Origin: Stercorarius parasiticus
Lineage: Eukaryota > Chordata > Aves > Charadriiformes > Stercorariidae
Direction of reading: 5' to 3'
Assembly: GCA_013396915.1 (NCBI GenBank)
Contig: VWZL01004332.1
Location: 794,037-858,036 of the forward strand
DNA: 64,000 nt
A program made the translations under genes and the position numbers. Under the pieces are notes generated by a model. That model ran no database searches and was not told where the DNA came from. It was given only the letters and a program-made list of their open reading frames with translations. Below, in pieces: positions 1-12,300 of the stretch; the stretch's first letter is position 1, and each line of letters starts with the position of its first letter.

Positions 1-1440
1 CCACCATGGTACCATCTTCTAATAGAGGACGAAGAAAATGAGAATAGGTAGGTTCTGGCAGGTCAGTAACAGCCATACCTTGCATATCTTCTGATCACAA
101 GGAAGTACAATTGACATCTCAGTTAAACACAAGAAACGATTCCTTTAGTTCAGATCAAGAGTTTCCTGATACACCATTTTATTTTATAATACTACATACT
201 GGAGCTAGATTTGGCCATCCTTCCATAAAGAGTAACTTTGTCCAGGTGTTTGAATAAAGAATATAGTTCTGTGGGTATTTTAAAAAGAGTTTCATACTAT
301 TAATACTAATAGCTAGACAACAAAAGTCTGAAAATTTCACCCTCATGCTTATAAGCCACTATGTAGCATGTATTGCTGCAGGTAAGGAGTTAGCTAGAAG
401 TCAGCATCTTTTAACTTTATTTCTCCATAGCTAAACTGACATAAAGTGGCTGAAGATACTGCAGCCCATAAGTATGATCTGTAGTTAATAGGTTGACAAG
501 CATCTACTCACTTTCAAACCTTTGTTTTTAAAAAACACCCTGTTCACATTGACCTGGAATTGCAGGGCAAGTGTTTGTTGGATTCAGAATTACACTCCGA
601 CAGCTGCCAACCTCTTCACCTCGGATATGGGTCCTTTTTCAGTGTCTGATAAATTTGGAGGCCATATCATAATCCCTTTCAGCGAATGCAAACATTGCCT
701 TAAGCAGTCTTGAACGGCCTTCCTAGATGCATCTCAGATGGATGTATGTTCATGGTTGAAGTACAGTCTTGTAATCTTTTCTAGACTTAGGTTTAAGGGT
801 CCATGTAATTTCTAAGATTCTATGCCTCCATTTAACAACGGGCAGTTTCTTTTAAAACACGCTGACATTGGAAAAACGTGCACTGGCTTGGAAACTAAAG
901 AGACTGCAGTGAAAAATACAGATCCCAAGCAAGGCTGACTTTGGTCATGTGCAACAACTAGTAAAGGTCCCAGACCTGCAGTAGAAACTGAACACTATGA
1001 AAAAGGTGCTTGGCCTCTTCCTGTAAGTTTTCTAACAGTTGTTGTGTCAGTGGGTGCAAGGGTTTCTTATTAATTTGGTTGCTTTTAACGAGATTTTTTT
1101 TTTTTCAGCCTTAATTCTCTATAATACTGCTTAGAAAATGTCCCTGTGTTCTTCACTGAAAAAGTATGCTTTTGATGAACATTTGGTAGCAAACTTATTA
1201 ACTATTCAATTTGACTTCTTTCTCTCTTAGTATTCAAAGAGATGCTTTTGCTAGCACAACCCAAATGATGCGAGTATGAATCCAAAAACCAGCTGAACAG
1301 GGGATCCTATTACTTACGTGTAAAGAAGAGTTGTTTATTACAATATAAATAATTCTAGATTAACATTGTTTATATTTAAAAAGTTGTCTAGATGTATCCT
1401 TTTCTTGAAGTAAAATGTGCACAAAAAGCATACTGTGACT
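1..1440. other. Non-coding, nothing recognised
   Basis: This stretch is AT-leaning unique sequence. The only open frame above 60 codons (522-713, +) has no recognisable domain and no splice or promoter context. No repeat family is recognised. Confidence 0.6.
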
Positions 1441-1517
1441 GAAAAAAGTCAAAACATATTCAGTACTGGAAGTTTATCTTGTAGACTTCCAGTATGGAAA
1501 ATGTTTTCAATTTTTTT
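1441..1517. other. Long imperfect hairpin, possible pre-miRNA-like or MITE-like inverted repeat
   Basis: The left arm (1441-1473) pairs with the right arm (1485-1517) around an 11-nt loop (1474-1484). The inner stem TACTGGAAGT / ACTTCCAGTA (1464-1473 with 1485-1494) is perfect over 10 bp. It continues outward through one G-U pair (1463:1495) and two single mismatches to an AAAACAT / ATGTTTT block (1451-1457 with 1501-1507). After a short interruption an A-run/T-run pairing extends it to the ends. About 20 of the 23 innermost positions form Watson-Crick pairs. The size, small loop and scattered mismatches fit a pre-miRNA, but I recognise no known miRNA in either arm. A decayed inverted-repeat transposon or chance are the alternatives. 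The fold is seen directly; the function is inference. Confidence 0.5.
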
Positions 1518-2063
1518 CAATATTTTATATTTGTTTCATCTTGTAACTTAGTTTAAAAACAGAAGGAGCATATTAAAGGTATTCTGATTTCAGTAGATCT
1601 CATTCAACTAAGTGTTTGTAATTAATTTTCCTTTACAAAATGCACTTGTTAAAGGTGCAGTGAGTTTTCACCCATGTGTAAAGTATGAAATTCGCGATTA
1701 CTTTTTTTTTTAACACACACAAGTTTTTAAAAATATTAGTCTTTTTTCTAAAAACATAGAAGGGAAAATGGCAGCGATCTAATCCTTGTTTGAGGAAGCT
1801 AGTCACCAAAATCTTTGTACTATGTAACACAGTCACTTCATATTATGGTGAATTATCTGTCATTGCTATGTTTTACTAGCAGTATGTTATATGCTAAACG
1901 TGTGTGTTCACTGGGTTATTTTCTGCATCTATCATATTGAAGGAAATAACACCAGTGGCGGAGGAAGCTTTCAGAGATAACGGTATCTTGATTTATGACC
2001 CTTTCCTTTTCTTGTTCACAGTATAAAGAGAATGTCCAAGAGCTAGAATGCTATTTCTGCTCG

Positions 2064-2151
2064 CTATAAAAACCCAAACAACCCGAAACACTACCACCAC
2101 CCCAAACCCTACACACAAAACAGCCCCCCTCCACCACAAACCCCACTTCTT
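2064..2151. repeat. G-depleted C/A-rich low-complexity tract
   Basis: Over about 88 bases the plus strand has only two G residues (near 2085 and 2123) and is rich in CCC, CCAC and CAAACC words. The complementary strand is therefore G-rich with several GGG runs and could form a G-quadruplex, with an i-motif on the plus strand. It is not a regular tandem repeat. Confidence 0.75.
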
Positions 2152-5100
2152 AAGTGTCCTGTTTGGCCTTATGCTTTTGCGTCCTTCCCATCTTCCTAAA
2201 GATCTATTAAAAGTTCAGAAAACGAAGATGGCAGTTTACTCTTAATTTAATCCATGTACATACTGCATGTTTAACAATACACTGATGTTTCCAAAATTGG
2301 AAACAAATCTGCCAAAACATTAAGCACTTCAAACAGCTTGAAAAAAACACCTGTTTCTCAATAAAATTTCACTTACATTTGCAATGGCTTTTTTCTTTTC
2401 AGGATGTTTCAGTGCGAATGTGAATGACATTTCTTATGTGATCTTCCCTATGCCCTTTCTCCAAAGGCAGGGGATGATCAGCTCTCTGAAGATGGTGACT
2501 TTGATCTTCAGAGGAAGTCACCCTTTTCCCACAACTTTTGCATCTGGTTTTGCCACAAATTCACCTTATCTCATTAGCAATAATGCCAATCAATTAAAAT
2601 CATCATAATGCCTTCATTCCATCTGCCTGCTCCACCAAAGCATTTGAGCTTAGCATTTAGATGCTCAAATAATCTAATTGTTTAATTAAGACAAATATTT
2701 GTTGCCCACCTGTGACAAACCTAAGGTTTTAGGTTTGGAACTTGTCTGATGTTTGGCTAGTGAAGGCAATAAAAGGCTGAAAATGCATTGCTTCATCTAA
2801 ATACATGCAAGGGGTCTAAGTGCAAGTAAGAAATGTAAGTCTTAAGTTCTGTGATGAAAATAAGTTAGTTATAGCATTTTGAGAGGATAACTCCAGTGGA
2901 GTCAGCCAAAAGATCCCAAGGTAAGAGATAGAAACTTGTTCTCTGCTGTGAAGATACGATTTGAGATTGCTAGCAATTGCTCGTATCATTATATTAACAA
3001 GTAGGTTTGTGATGCAAATAAGAGTAAGTGCAATTACTGAAGTAAACCAAACACATGGAGCTGAATTCCAGGACAGTGACACAAGCTGCATGTCCTCAGC
3101 AACCCTTTAGGTTGGTCCCATGGTGGCAAATGTGTATCACTTATGTCTGGGTTGGCTGAACTGTGTGGCCTTGCAGAGCTGCTGGCTGCAAATGTGTTGC
3201 TAACATTCAAATGAGTACTGGTACTTGCATACCCTGACTTGTGCTGGAGTGAAAAATGTGTGTTTAGTAGCTGCAATTATAGTGTGATCTGTTGAGACCT
3301 GCTCTGACTGATTTGCGGTTCAATGATTTAGAATTCATTTTTCAGGGTGGTACCACTTATTTTTGCCGGAGTGACTATTTTACAGCTGCAAAATAATTCA
3401 AATGAAGTTGTAAAAATCAATTGCATGTCCTTCCCCTCCTCCTGGCCTTAACGTGGCAGTTTCCCTCAGAGCTGCAAGGCTTGAACTCCAAGAGACACTT
3501 GAATTCCTATCTGATGCTGACACTACTGTCTTGTCCTGTGCAGGATGTGATCAGAGCTGTCTCCTGACAGTGTGGAGTAGGGAAGTGTTGGGGCTGCACT
3601 GGCTTCCTTCACAGCTGTGCTTCTCCATGGGATACTTCATTAAGGCTTCGGTCTTCCCATGAGTTAGCCCTAGTGAGATGCTTCCAGTCCTGGCTCCACA
3701 GTGGCAGTTCTGTGCCTTCCGGAGATGAAATGGGGTTTCTGATCAGCAGTTGCTGCCACGTTTTCCATTTCAGTTGTCCCTTTTCTGTTATGTAACCGTA
3801 CACAGATGTATAATTTTGGCAAGTGTGCGATGAAATTTTTCTCACAATAGGAGTGAGCATCTAGTTTGTGAGAACTATATTATGGATACATCACAGGCCT
3901 TCCCCTTCTTTTACTGTTATATTCAGCTTTAGTTTCCCTTTGCTTTATACTGTAGCTACCATTAGTAGATAAATCTTCTTTCAAGGTGTGTCTCCCATCG
4001 AGTGCAAGCCTTCTTGTTTGCCCCATTTCCTTGCTTCATGCTTCACTTGTGTCATTGGTCCTTGACTCCTTGCACATCTAAACTCTCAAAGACATTTTTT
4101 TCCATGGCTGATGCAACCTAATCTCTCTCTTCCTCGCCCTGTCATCTAATAGTAGTTTGGGACATTACATAAAGTCTATTTCATAAAGCATACTATGTGG
4201 TTGTGCATTAATTACTGATTTGGTTCTAGACACTTGTTATACTCACTGTTGATGGTCTTGTGAATGCAGTGGCTGATCCACTCCAGCATTCAGCAGCCTT
4301 TCAGCAATTTCAGATAATCGTTTAGCAAGGATTCCACATCTGCAGTTTCTGAAAGTGATGCCTTACTATGTTCCCAGCAGTGTCAGCAGTACATTTGTAA
4401 AAGAACCTGCTTGGTAAGCAACAGAAGACGACTTGAGAAAGTCCACACACCTGCCTTAGGATTTTGTGACCTCTGCTGGCTTACAGAGGCTGCTGTCTTT
4501 GAATTAATTTGGATTTCCCTCTGTGCTGTTCTGAGTGTGTGGTAACACAGCCCTGGTAAGGTAGGCAGAAGTATAGCTGAACTGGCTTGCTACAAGTTAC
4601 TGAGACCAACAAATGGTGCTTGGCCTTCACTAGAAATCAACTATCACTATTCTAATTTTAACCTTTTTTGCTATAACTTAGGATGTTACTGAAGTTACAA
4701 GAGGGCAGTTTATAAAAAGAGTTCTGAAATGCTGGAACTCACCAGAAGTAGCCATATTTCTCTTATTTCTTTCCCACCCTACTCTTGCACTGAAGCCCAA
4801 TTTTTATTTTACACCCTCTCTACTTTGGAAGATGTAGGCAGTCTGTAACACACAATGTGATGGCAATAACAAGAACAGCAACAAACCACTGTTGGATGCT
4901 GGAAATCACGGGCCCTTAAAATCCTTTTCAATTCTCTTACCTGCAGCAAAAGCTACTCAGAAACAGAAATCTTTTAATGAAATAATTAAGACAGAGTTTG
5001 AAAGTAATTTTCTTTCTTGCTCTCAGTGCTCTAATAATGAGATTTTCAAAATCTAACTCCCTTATTTTTAGAAAACATCCAATATCCAGACCAAATGCAT

Positions 5101-5805
5101 CTGAGGCACCTTAATACTTGTTCTTGTGAAAATATTTTAACTCCTCTGCCTCAGTATATGTAACTTCATGGTGCAAAGCACTTTCAGCTTCTGTTTTACT
5201 AAGCTAAGCAAACTTACCTCTTAGACTCTTCATTCCTGCTGCCTCTTCCCAGCACCTTTTCTAGATTGAATGAAACTATTTTGAATAGCCAAAGTTTTGT
5301 ATCACATGAACAAATGGAAATGTTGCTCTCCAAGCATTAAAAATAGCATTGGTAAAGGAACAGAGCTTCTTTCTCCTAGCACAGAACAATGAAATTTATT
5401 GGAGCAAGGAAGAGTCTATTTACAGAAAGTTCCTAGCTCTGCCACAGCCTTATCTTGCCCTTTGAAACAGAGATGGTTTGTTATTTTTCCATTGAATTCT
5501 TAAACGAGGTCTTTAATCCAGAGACAATTTAGAGGTATGCCAGATGTAAACATGATCTATTTCAATGATTTGGGTTTTATGGCTTTTTGTTATCCCCTGT
5601 TACTGATCAGATGTGGTTTTTTGTTTAAATAAGGGTTTGTTCCATCATAACCCATTGAGTCATCCACCTCGATGGTGTGAATTCATGGTTCTATAGGCAC
5701 TCCAAACAGAACTGCCCTGTTCCTCAGTGGGGGGAAAAGTTAGGTCAGCTAACCTATCCAACGTGGGCTTCCCCTTTGAGTATGTATTCCTGCACTTTCT
5801 GAGTG

Positions 5806-5887
5806 TGGTTTTGTTTTCTTTTTTTGGTGTTTTGTTCTGTTGTTTTGTTTTTTTTTAATTCTTTTTGTTGTTTTTAAAAAAAAAAAT
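5806..5887. repeat. T/G-rich low-complexity tract ending in a T-to-A run
   Basis: The plus strand is almost only T and G, with short GTTTT-type words, and finishes with a T run that turns directly into an A run at about 5872-5887. It is a typical vertebrate low-complexity region, with no sign that it is the tail of a recognised retroelement. Confidence 0.85.
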
Positions 5888-8800
5888 TCTAGCTCTGCAA
5901 ATACCATGCATACCAAAAACACTTTCTAAAAATTAATGGTACTACAGATAAGTAAATGACCAATATATGGTTTGTTATTCAATGTGAAACAGAAAAATGG
6001 CAAAATTGTTCAGAATGAAGCTGGCAGGTAACATTAAAAAAAACCAGCCCTAATGTTCTGCTTTTCAATTATTTAGCCTTGTGTTTGATTTTTAATACAC
6101 CTACCTTAAAAAGGCGTTTTGAGTCTGAAATTTATATTTGGCAAATGTAAATGAGTTGGAATATTTCATTTGATAACCATTGAAATGAGGCATTAAGTTT
6201 CGGCAAAAGGAAGGCTGTTGTTATGTTTAAACCAATTTCTTGGCATTTACTATTTTCAGGAAATGGTTCAGTAATTTCTGAAAAAGGAAGGACCCTTTAG
6301 AAAGTGCCTCAAGCCAGCTACTCAAAACAGGAGTTATACTATATAATTACTCATCATTAAAAGTTTTGTTTGGGGATTTTTACTGTGTGTAGTACAGAAT
6401 GTAATGACCAGAGAAAAAAAATATTTCTGGTACGTGCAAGAGACTAAATCTTTCTTTTCCCAGTATGTTAATATGGCTAGTACAAAATCTACAACAGATG
6501 AAAAAAAGATGTTAAAAATTATTTCTTCAGCAGAAACAATAATACATGGAAGATGAATTGCATTTATCAAATTGGTTTTTTAGAATTTGAGAAACTATCC
6601 CTTGATGCAAACTGACACGTCAAACATTATCTCTGACACTCTATTTATTTTTATAGTTACAACATCTCGTTTACAGTCATTTTATGCTGTATATAGCACT
6701 GATTGTTTTTCTTGCAAGATTAAGAGCAGAGTTTTAAACTGTTATCCTCAAGGTCACAAGCCTGCTGGAAAATTCTCTTGTTTTTTGTCAATCATAAAGT
6801 ACTTCAATAACCAAAAAACCAAACCAGACAGTCATGCTTAGGTTTAAGAAAACAAAAGAAGATGTATTCTATGACAATTTCTTCCATAAGACAGAAAGTA
6901 TTAGCAAAATCAATGGTGAGAACTTGCAGCCTTAGTGATGACTGTAAATCAATGGCTGCCACACGTGGCATGAAAACCAAAGTGACTGAATCTTAAAATA
7001 ATGTATGCTGCAGTCTATAATGCACATGCAGTGGGGGTTCGAATAAGGGTGGTTCTAAAGAGATTGAAAAGCATTACATATTTGTTATCCATAAATCCAA
7101 CATTTCTAGTGTGGTAAATCCAAACACTATGGGCTATTTTGTAACAATCACTCTAAATTGATGAAGGCATACTAAGCCTTGTATGGCTACAGACCTTTAG
7201 TTGAGACCAGACAATAATAATCTAGTCTCTAAAGTATGCAAAAAGCATGAGCGAGCATCAGGCTGACTGGCTCAGTGTCAAGTCATACTTACTTATAAAA
7301 GGTATGACTTAAAATGGAAAGCCTTTGTGACAGTTTATGCTGACTAACTCAATGTGTATAGCCTGTGCGGAGGGTTATTTTCCACCTATTTGTGAATACC
7401 CAAGCAAGGAAATTGGTTTTAAACACAGAGGGGTGCAGACAGTTGTTTTGTTTAGTCAAATAAATATTTTCTGATGGACATTTAACTAGCTCTAATTTAT
7501 GGGCAGCAGATGGTTTTTCTTCGTTAGCAATTGCTTTTCCAGAAGATAACTCTGTATTAAAACTTGTGAGGATTCATTGTCTCTTTTATCCTAGGTAAAG
7601 CTCTTCTCTTGAAATGACTTGATTTTATTAAAAAGTAAAACCGAAGCAACTTCCTCAAACCTCCAAAGCCTATTACTTTATTATATTCTGTTTTCTCTTA
7701 GAGACAAAGGCTATTAAACGTGTTGTTGCACTCTTCCCTGGAAGAAAAATCCTGAAGTGTTTATAGGATGCAGGCATAATAGAAGTTCACTAAAACTGCC
7801 TCTGCTTTTAACTCTGCTAAGATGCAGTGGCATCAGATCAACACGTCAGACGTAAGTCCTGAAAACTCTTTTGAATCCACCAAAATTAAGTGTTCAGAAT
7901 TTCCTAACAATGAAAAAGTTTCTTGTTTTGGGACTAGTGAACAAAGAGTTTGATTTTTAAGTCACCATACTTGTCCCACTAAAATAGAGACTTTAGCCCT
8001 TGCTGTAGGAACAAGGACAGGAACTGAGGCCTCTCATACTAGAAAAGCTTCTGCCAGAAGCATATTGTTAAGTTCTATTTAAAGTATATTAAGTATTTTG
8101 AGTAATTGGAGCAATACCAGGAAGTTTTAACCTTAATAACCGATACGCTGGTTTGACAAGGCTGTCACAGCAGAAGTCACTGTTGTTTAAGCCATCACAG
8201 ATATAACGCCTTTCTCGTTATGGAAACATATGTACAGCTTGAGTAGCATTTTCCTTTTATGACATATTCAGAGCTCTCTACAGTCCTTTAAGGCATATCC
8301 TTACAAATTTGTGGAGGAAGCCCTCTAATGCTTTCAAGTATTTGAAACACCAGTGTCTAGCTATGTTGACTTTGAGCTTCAAATTTTAAAGGTCCAGAAT
8401 TCTGTTAGACCAGCGCTTTTTCCCACTGACAGATGCACATTCTTAGGTACTGGCTTCCAAAGTTAGACACACAAAACTTTCTCTTACTTGAAAAAAAAAT
8501 AAATAGAGATTTGCATCTTTCTTTTGTTTAGGCACCAGTGTAAGTAATACAGTCATTAACTTGTCAACAAACTCCTCTGCCATGTGTTGCTGTCTTGTAT
8601 GCAGCATATGCAAATTGTCACAGTGCCTCAGGAGAAGTTGCTACAAGTCTTTCCTTTTGCGATTCCATGCATTGGGCCGTGACCTTTCGCTTCTGAAGTT
8701 CTTTATTCAAGTTACAGACACCTCTGCATACAGGTTCTGATGTGATCTGTGCCCTCTCGCCAGTGCTAACCTCTACCATCAAAGGGCACAAGGAGGAGTC

Positions 8801-9292
8801 TGGCGCTGGCAGGGGTAGGAGTGTGGCTGTGGTCCAGCCCTGCCTGCCGTCTGCTCGCTCTCTGCGGTTCGGGTTGCTGTTTTTTAGGGGACTGAGGCAC
8901 TGGTTGTGTTTCTTGCTTCGCTCCTCACCCTGCCGCAGGCCCCAGACCCCCTATTTGCTATTTTATTTTTTTGATTTTGCTTTGAGACCTGTAAAAACTT
9001 TTAATTACCTGGATTTTACAGGTGTCTTACCTGTTTGTATTTGTACAAAATCTATGTATGATGTAGAGGGGGAATGGGGCGGGAAGGTCAGTGAATGGTT
9101 AGCTGTTACTTCAGAGAGGAATAGAATTAAAACAAACCCTTCAACAGGGAAGTGATCTGTGAGAGGCAGAGCACCACGGTACCAGATGTGATTGAAGGGG
9201 CAATTTTCTTCTGAGTGACTTTGGGTCTTGGAAGAGCCTGTGTTTTATCCTAGAAGTTTATAGAGGCCTTTTTTATGCAGCTTAATGTCTTT

Positions 9293-9375
9293 TTATAGAT
9301 GTCTTACAGATAGGAAACTGGATCCTCTTTTACAGATAGAAAGCTGAGAGGCAAATAGAGAGAGACGAATTTTTA
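9293..9375 (-). repeat. Possible MIR-type SINE remnant (weak)
   Basis: The stretch TTTTACAGATAGAAAGCTGA followed by GAGGCAAATAGAGAGAG resembles the reverse-strand MIR core (ACAGATGAGGAAACTGAGGCACAGAGAG, from established knowledge). A second partial copy of the ACAGATAGGAAACTG word lies about 30 bases before it. No downstream match to the rest of MIR is visible, so chance is possible. Confidence 0.3.
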
Positions 9376-12300
9376 AGAAATTATAAGGGATTTTTAAAAA
9401 ATGACTGATATTATACTTCAAGTGATGCCATAAAGAGGAGAGGCATCTTTCTCTAAGTATGTAGCTTAACAGGAGAACCGTGCTACAGGATGCTGTGTAA
9501 AGTGTCAAACTGCCTTAGTGTTGCTGGTTTCAGTGCACTCAGTGAGGCACATAATTACTCCAGGAAATAACGTTGCAGTGTCTCACATCAACATTTCTCT
9601 GAGTTTATTCCTCACATCATTCTGTTCCTGTTTCTTCTGGTCTTCCAGAACAGACTTTGAGCTCTTGCTCTAGTGCCACTGAAGGCAATGGAGTTTCTCC
9701 TGCAGCTCAGAGGCAAAACTGTTTGCTGCCTTTTGTCCTTGTTTAGCAGCCCAACAATTCTCCCCTTTGAGGAGTGGGGAAGTAAGGGCACAAACATGAA
9801 CTTTTTTCTTTTTCTTTTTTTTTTTTTTTTTTAAAATGTAGAGACACTGATGAAAGATAAATTTTGGTGCTTTTGCACTAGTGGTGGTTTTTATTTTTTT
9901 GCTTTCTTTGATTTTGAGGTAAAGCTGGGCTTATACAAGTGTAAAGCTGGGCAGTCCACATCATGGATATTGCTATGGCCTCCAGCCAGAGTTTGTGTCA
10001 TCAGTCAGTTTTAACCCGATGAAGGGCAGAGATGGATGTGAATCCCCCTCTCCAACAAGATGTAAACATTTTTCTTTTAGACTGCTTGCTTTTTCCTTTT
10101 GTGAAACTTGTAGAACATACGGAGCAATTTGAAGGAGAAAGGTCTTGGACCATGTGAGTGCTTAGCTTATTAGTGGAGTTTGTTCTGATCTACCACAGTT
10201 TGGTATTAGAAGATTCGTATTTGTTATGCAGCCTCTTGGTAGCTCTAGTTTTGCATAGAGGAAAGCTGAAATGCAGTGAAATTACAGCCTTGATATGCAA
10301 CAAGTACTAAGTAGCAATATCCCACCCCTTTCATTAATGATGGAAGGGAGTCCATGACTAGGAGCTGCATGACCCTGTGCAGGTCACTGTAGGGTCAACT
10401 GTCCAGTTCTGTCCTTGCTGTGCTTGAAAACGGGGTGTGCACCCCATTGAACTTCTGTGGTCAATCCTGCGTGTCTAGAAAGGAGACGTACCGGCTGCCC
10501 AGATGCTGGTGTGCATTGTGACTTGACCTGTGACTCTTGTGACAGTACGAAGGATGTTAGAGTGCCTGTACTTAGTGACATTCCCTACAAAGTCATTGCT
10601 CCCCTAATACAAGGATATTAATTACAGCTAGAGAGAAACATGGTGACTCCAAGGTCAAGAGATGAGAACATGTAATCTGGAGTTTCCATCACAACTGATT
10701 ATGCTTATGCTTCAGCTATTAAAAGTTACAAGGTTGCATTTCTTATATGGATGCTTGCTTCTAATTAAAGAAAACGCATGTGCTTTGAGAACTCAAGAAT
10801 AAATAGATTCCAATTTTTATCTTTAACTTAATTTCTTAATACCTTTTTCATGTGAATGCTAGCTTATTTATTTTCTATGCAAAAGTGGTTTGTGCATTTG
10901 TTGGATAAATTTAAGACTGCATTTGTACTTACCTGATACCTTTAGAGGCAAGCCTTGCCTGCAGCACAAGACAAAATGAGCCTTGTAGTCTTGTCTTGTT
11001 TTTTTCTTCATCTTTGGTGCATCTCTCTTCCTTTTCTCATTTACTGCCTGTCTGTATGGAGGTGCTTCAGACAGTTAATCTAGTCAGGTGAATTTAACGT
11101 TGATTATTCAAACCACAACGGACAGTATGGATAGGCTCGTTCAGGAACAGAGGCATTTTGAAGTGAGTTACACTGCAGAAACAAAAACTCCTTGAATTCT
11201 GATGAGGGCATTCACATTGCAATGGGAGATGTGCAAGTACTTCCACTAAAAATAAATTCAAATTATTTTTCCCAAGTGACTCTTTGCAAACACAAAGGAT
11301 TCGGTTCTCTTAACTCCAGCATCTTGATGAAAGAATGAATCCATGCACTTTACTTTTTGCCCCAGTACTAATCTCTCTTCTAGCAGAAAGATACGCACGA
11401 TTTCCCTTATAGAAAATACCCTCTGTTTTCACCAGTAACCTTGCTGCTTTATTTGTGTTTCAATTATATCATTTGTACTCCCTGCCTGCCTTCCTTATTG
11501 CTCTTCTATTTATGTTTTCATTATTTACTATGGTTTGCGTGTACTGGTGGATGGAGTACTATTTCTTGACGCAAGTCTTTTATGATGTTTATTGATGAGA
11601 CATTTGTGAGAACAGTCTCATTGTATCCCGTTCAGTTACCATTTGTGTTTTCTGTTAATGTACTGGTTTTCAGAAGCCTTTCTGTAAGCTGCATAAAATG
11701 AGACTCCCAGCTGAGAGCAGTTCAGAACATCTCCTTTTGGCATAGTAGCTGCCTTTCTATTTTAGCGAAGTGAGATTCTGTGAATGTACTGAGACTTCCA
11801 TGGACAAGTACATCTGAAGCTACACTAGCTTAGGATGAAGATCGCAAGGGATGTCAGGTGTATGCTTCCAAAGAAACGCTCACCTATAGCTGTACATATA
11901 TAGCATATTTATATAATAGGAGATTCTCCTATCAGCCATGTGGTTTTGAAATAGTTCCTTTTCTTTCATCCTATTTGAAGTTCTTGATGTGTATCATGAT
12001 TAGAAGGGGGAAGAATAGTAGCTTACAGACTACTCTTCCCTCTGTATATAACTGTTAGATTTCTATTCAAAGCTAAGGTTGTATTTAACCTGCTGTGGTG
12101 TTGGAAGATGCAGAAATAAGGAAGGAAGTGACAATGAAAGGTACTAGGCGGGAATGACTTTCTTGTATAATCCTAGGCAAGTCAGTCTGGTTTGACATTA
12201 GATATCGCGTGACAATCTCAACAGACTTGAAGGGACAAGAGGAAAATATTACAGTCATGATATCGTTGCCTGGCATAAATCTAGCCCAACTTGAGAAACT

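Larger units (their letters stand above)
1518..9290. other. Non-coding unique sequence
   Basis: No gene is seen. Short open frames on both strands are under 140 codons and resemble no known protein. Two low-complexity tracts are listed separately (2064-2151 and 5806-5887). Other details are a 9-bp inverted repeat AAGTCATAC/GTATGACTT (7280-7288 with 7302-7310), an octamer ATGCAAAT at 8608-8615, a more GC-rich patch at about 8740-8950, and a 10-bp inverted repeat ACCTGTAAAA/TTTTACAGGT (8987-8996 with 9014-9023). About one or two such 10-bp repeats are expected by chance in a window this size. Confidence 0.6.

Noticed and set aside
8987..9023. 10-bp inverted repeat as a possible pre-miRNA
   Set aside because: The pairing does not extend beyond 10 bp on either side; about one or two such repeats are expected by chance in the window.
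8742..9155. 137-codon open frame on the plus strand
   Set aside because: No recognisable domain, low-complexity Phe/Leu/Arg-rich stretches, no splice or promoter context, and it crosses a T-run and a GC-rich patch. It looks like a chance frame.
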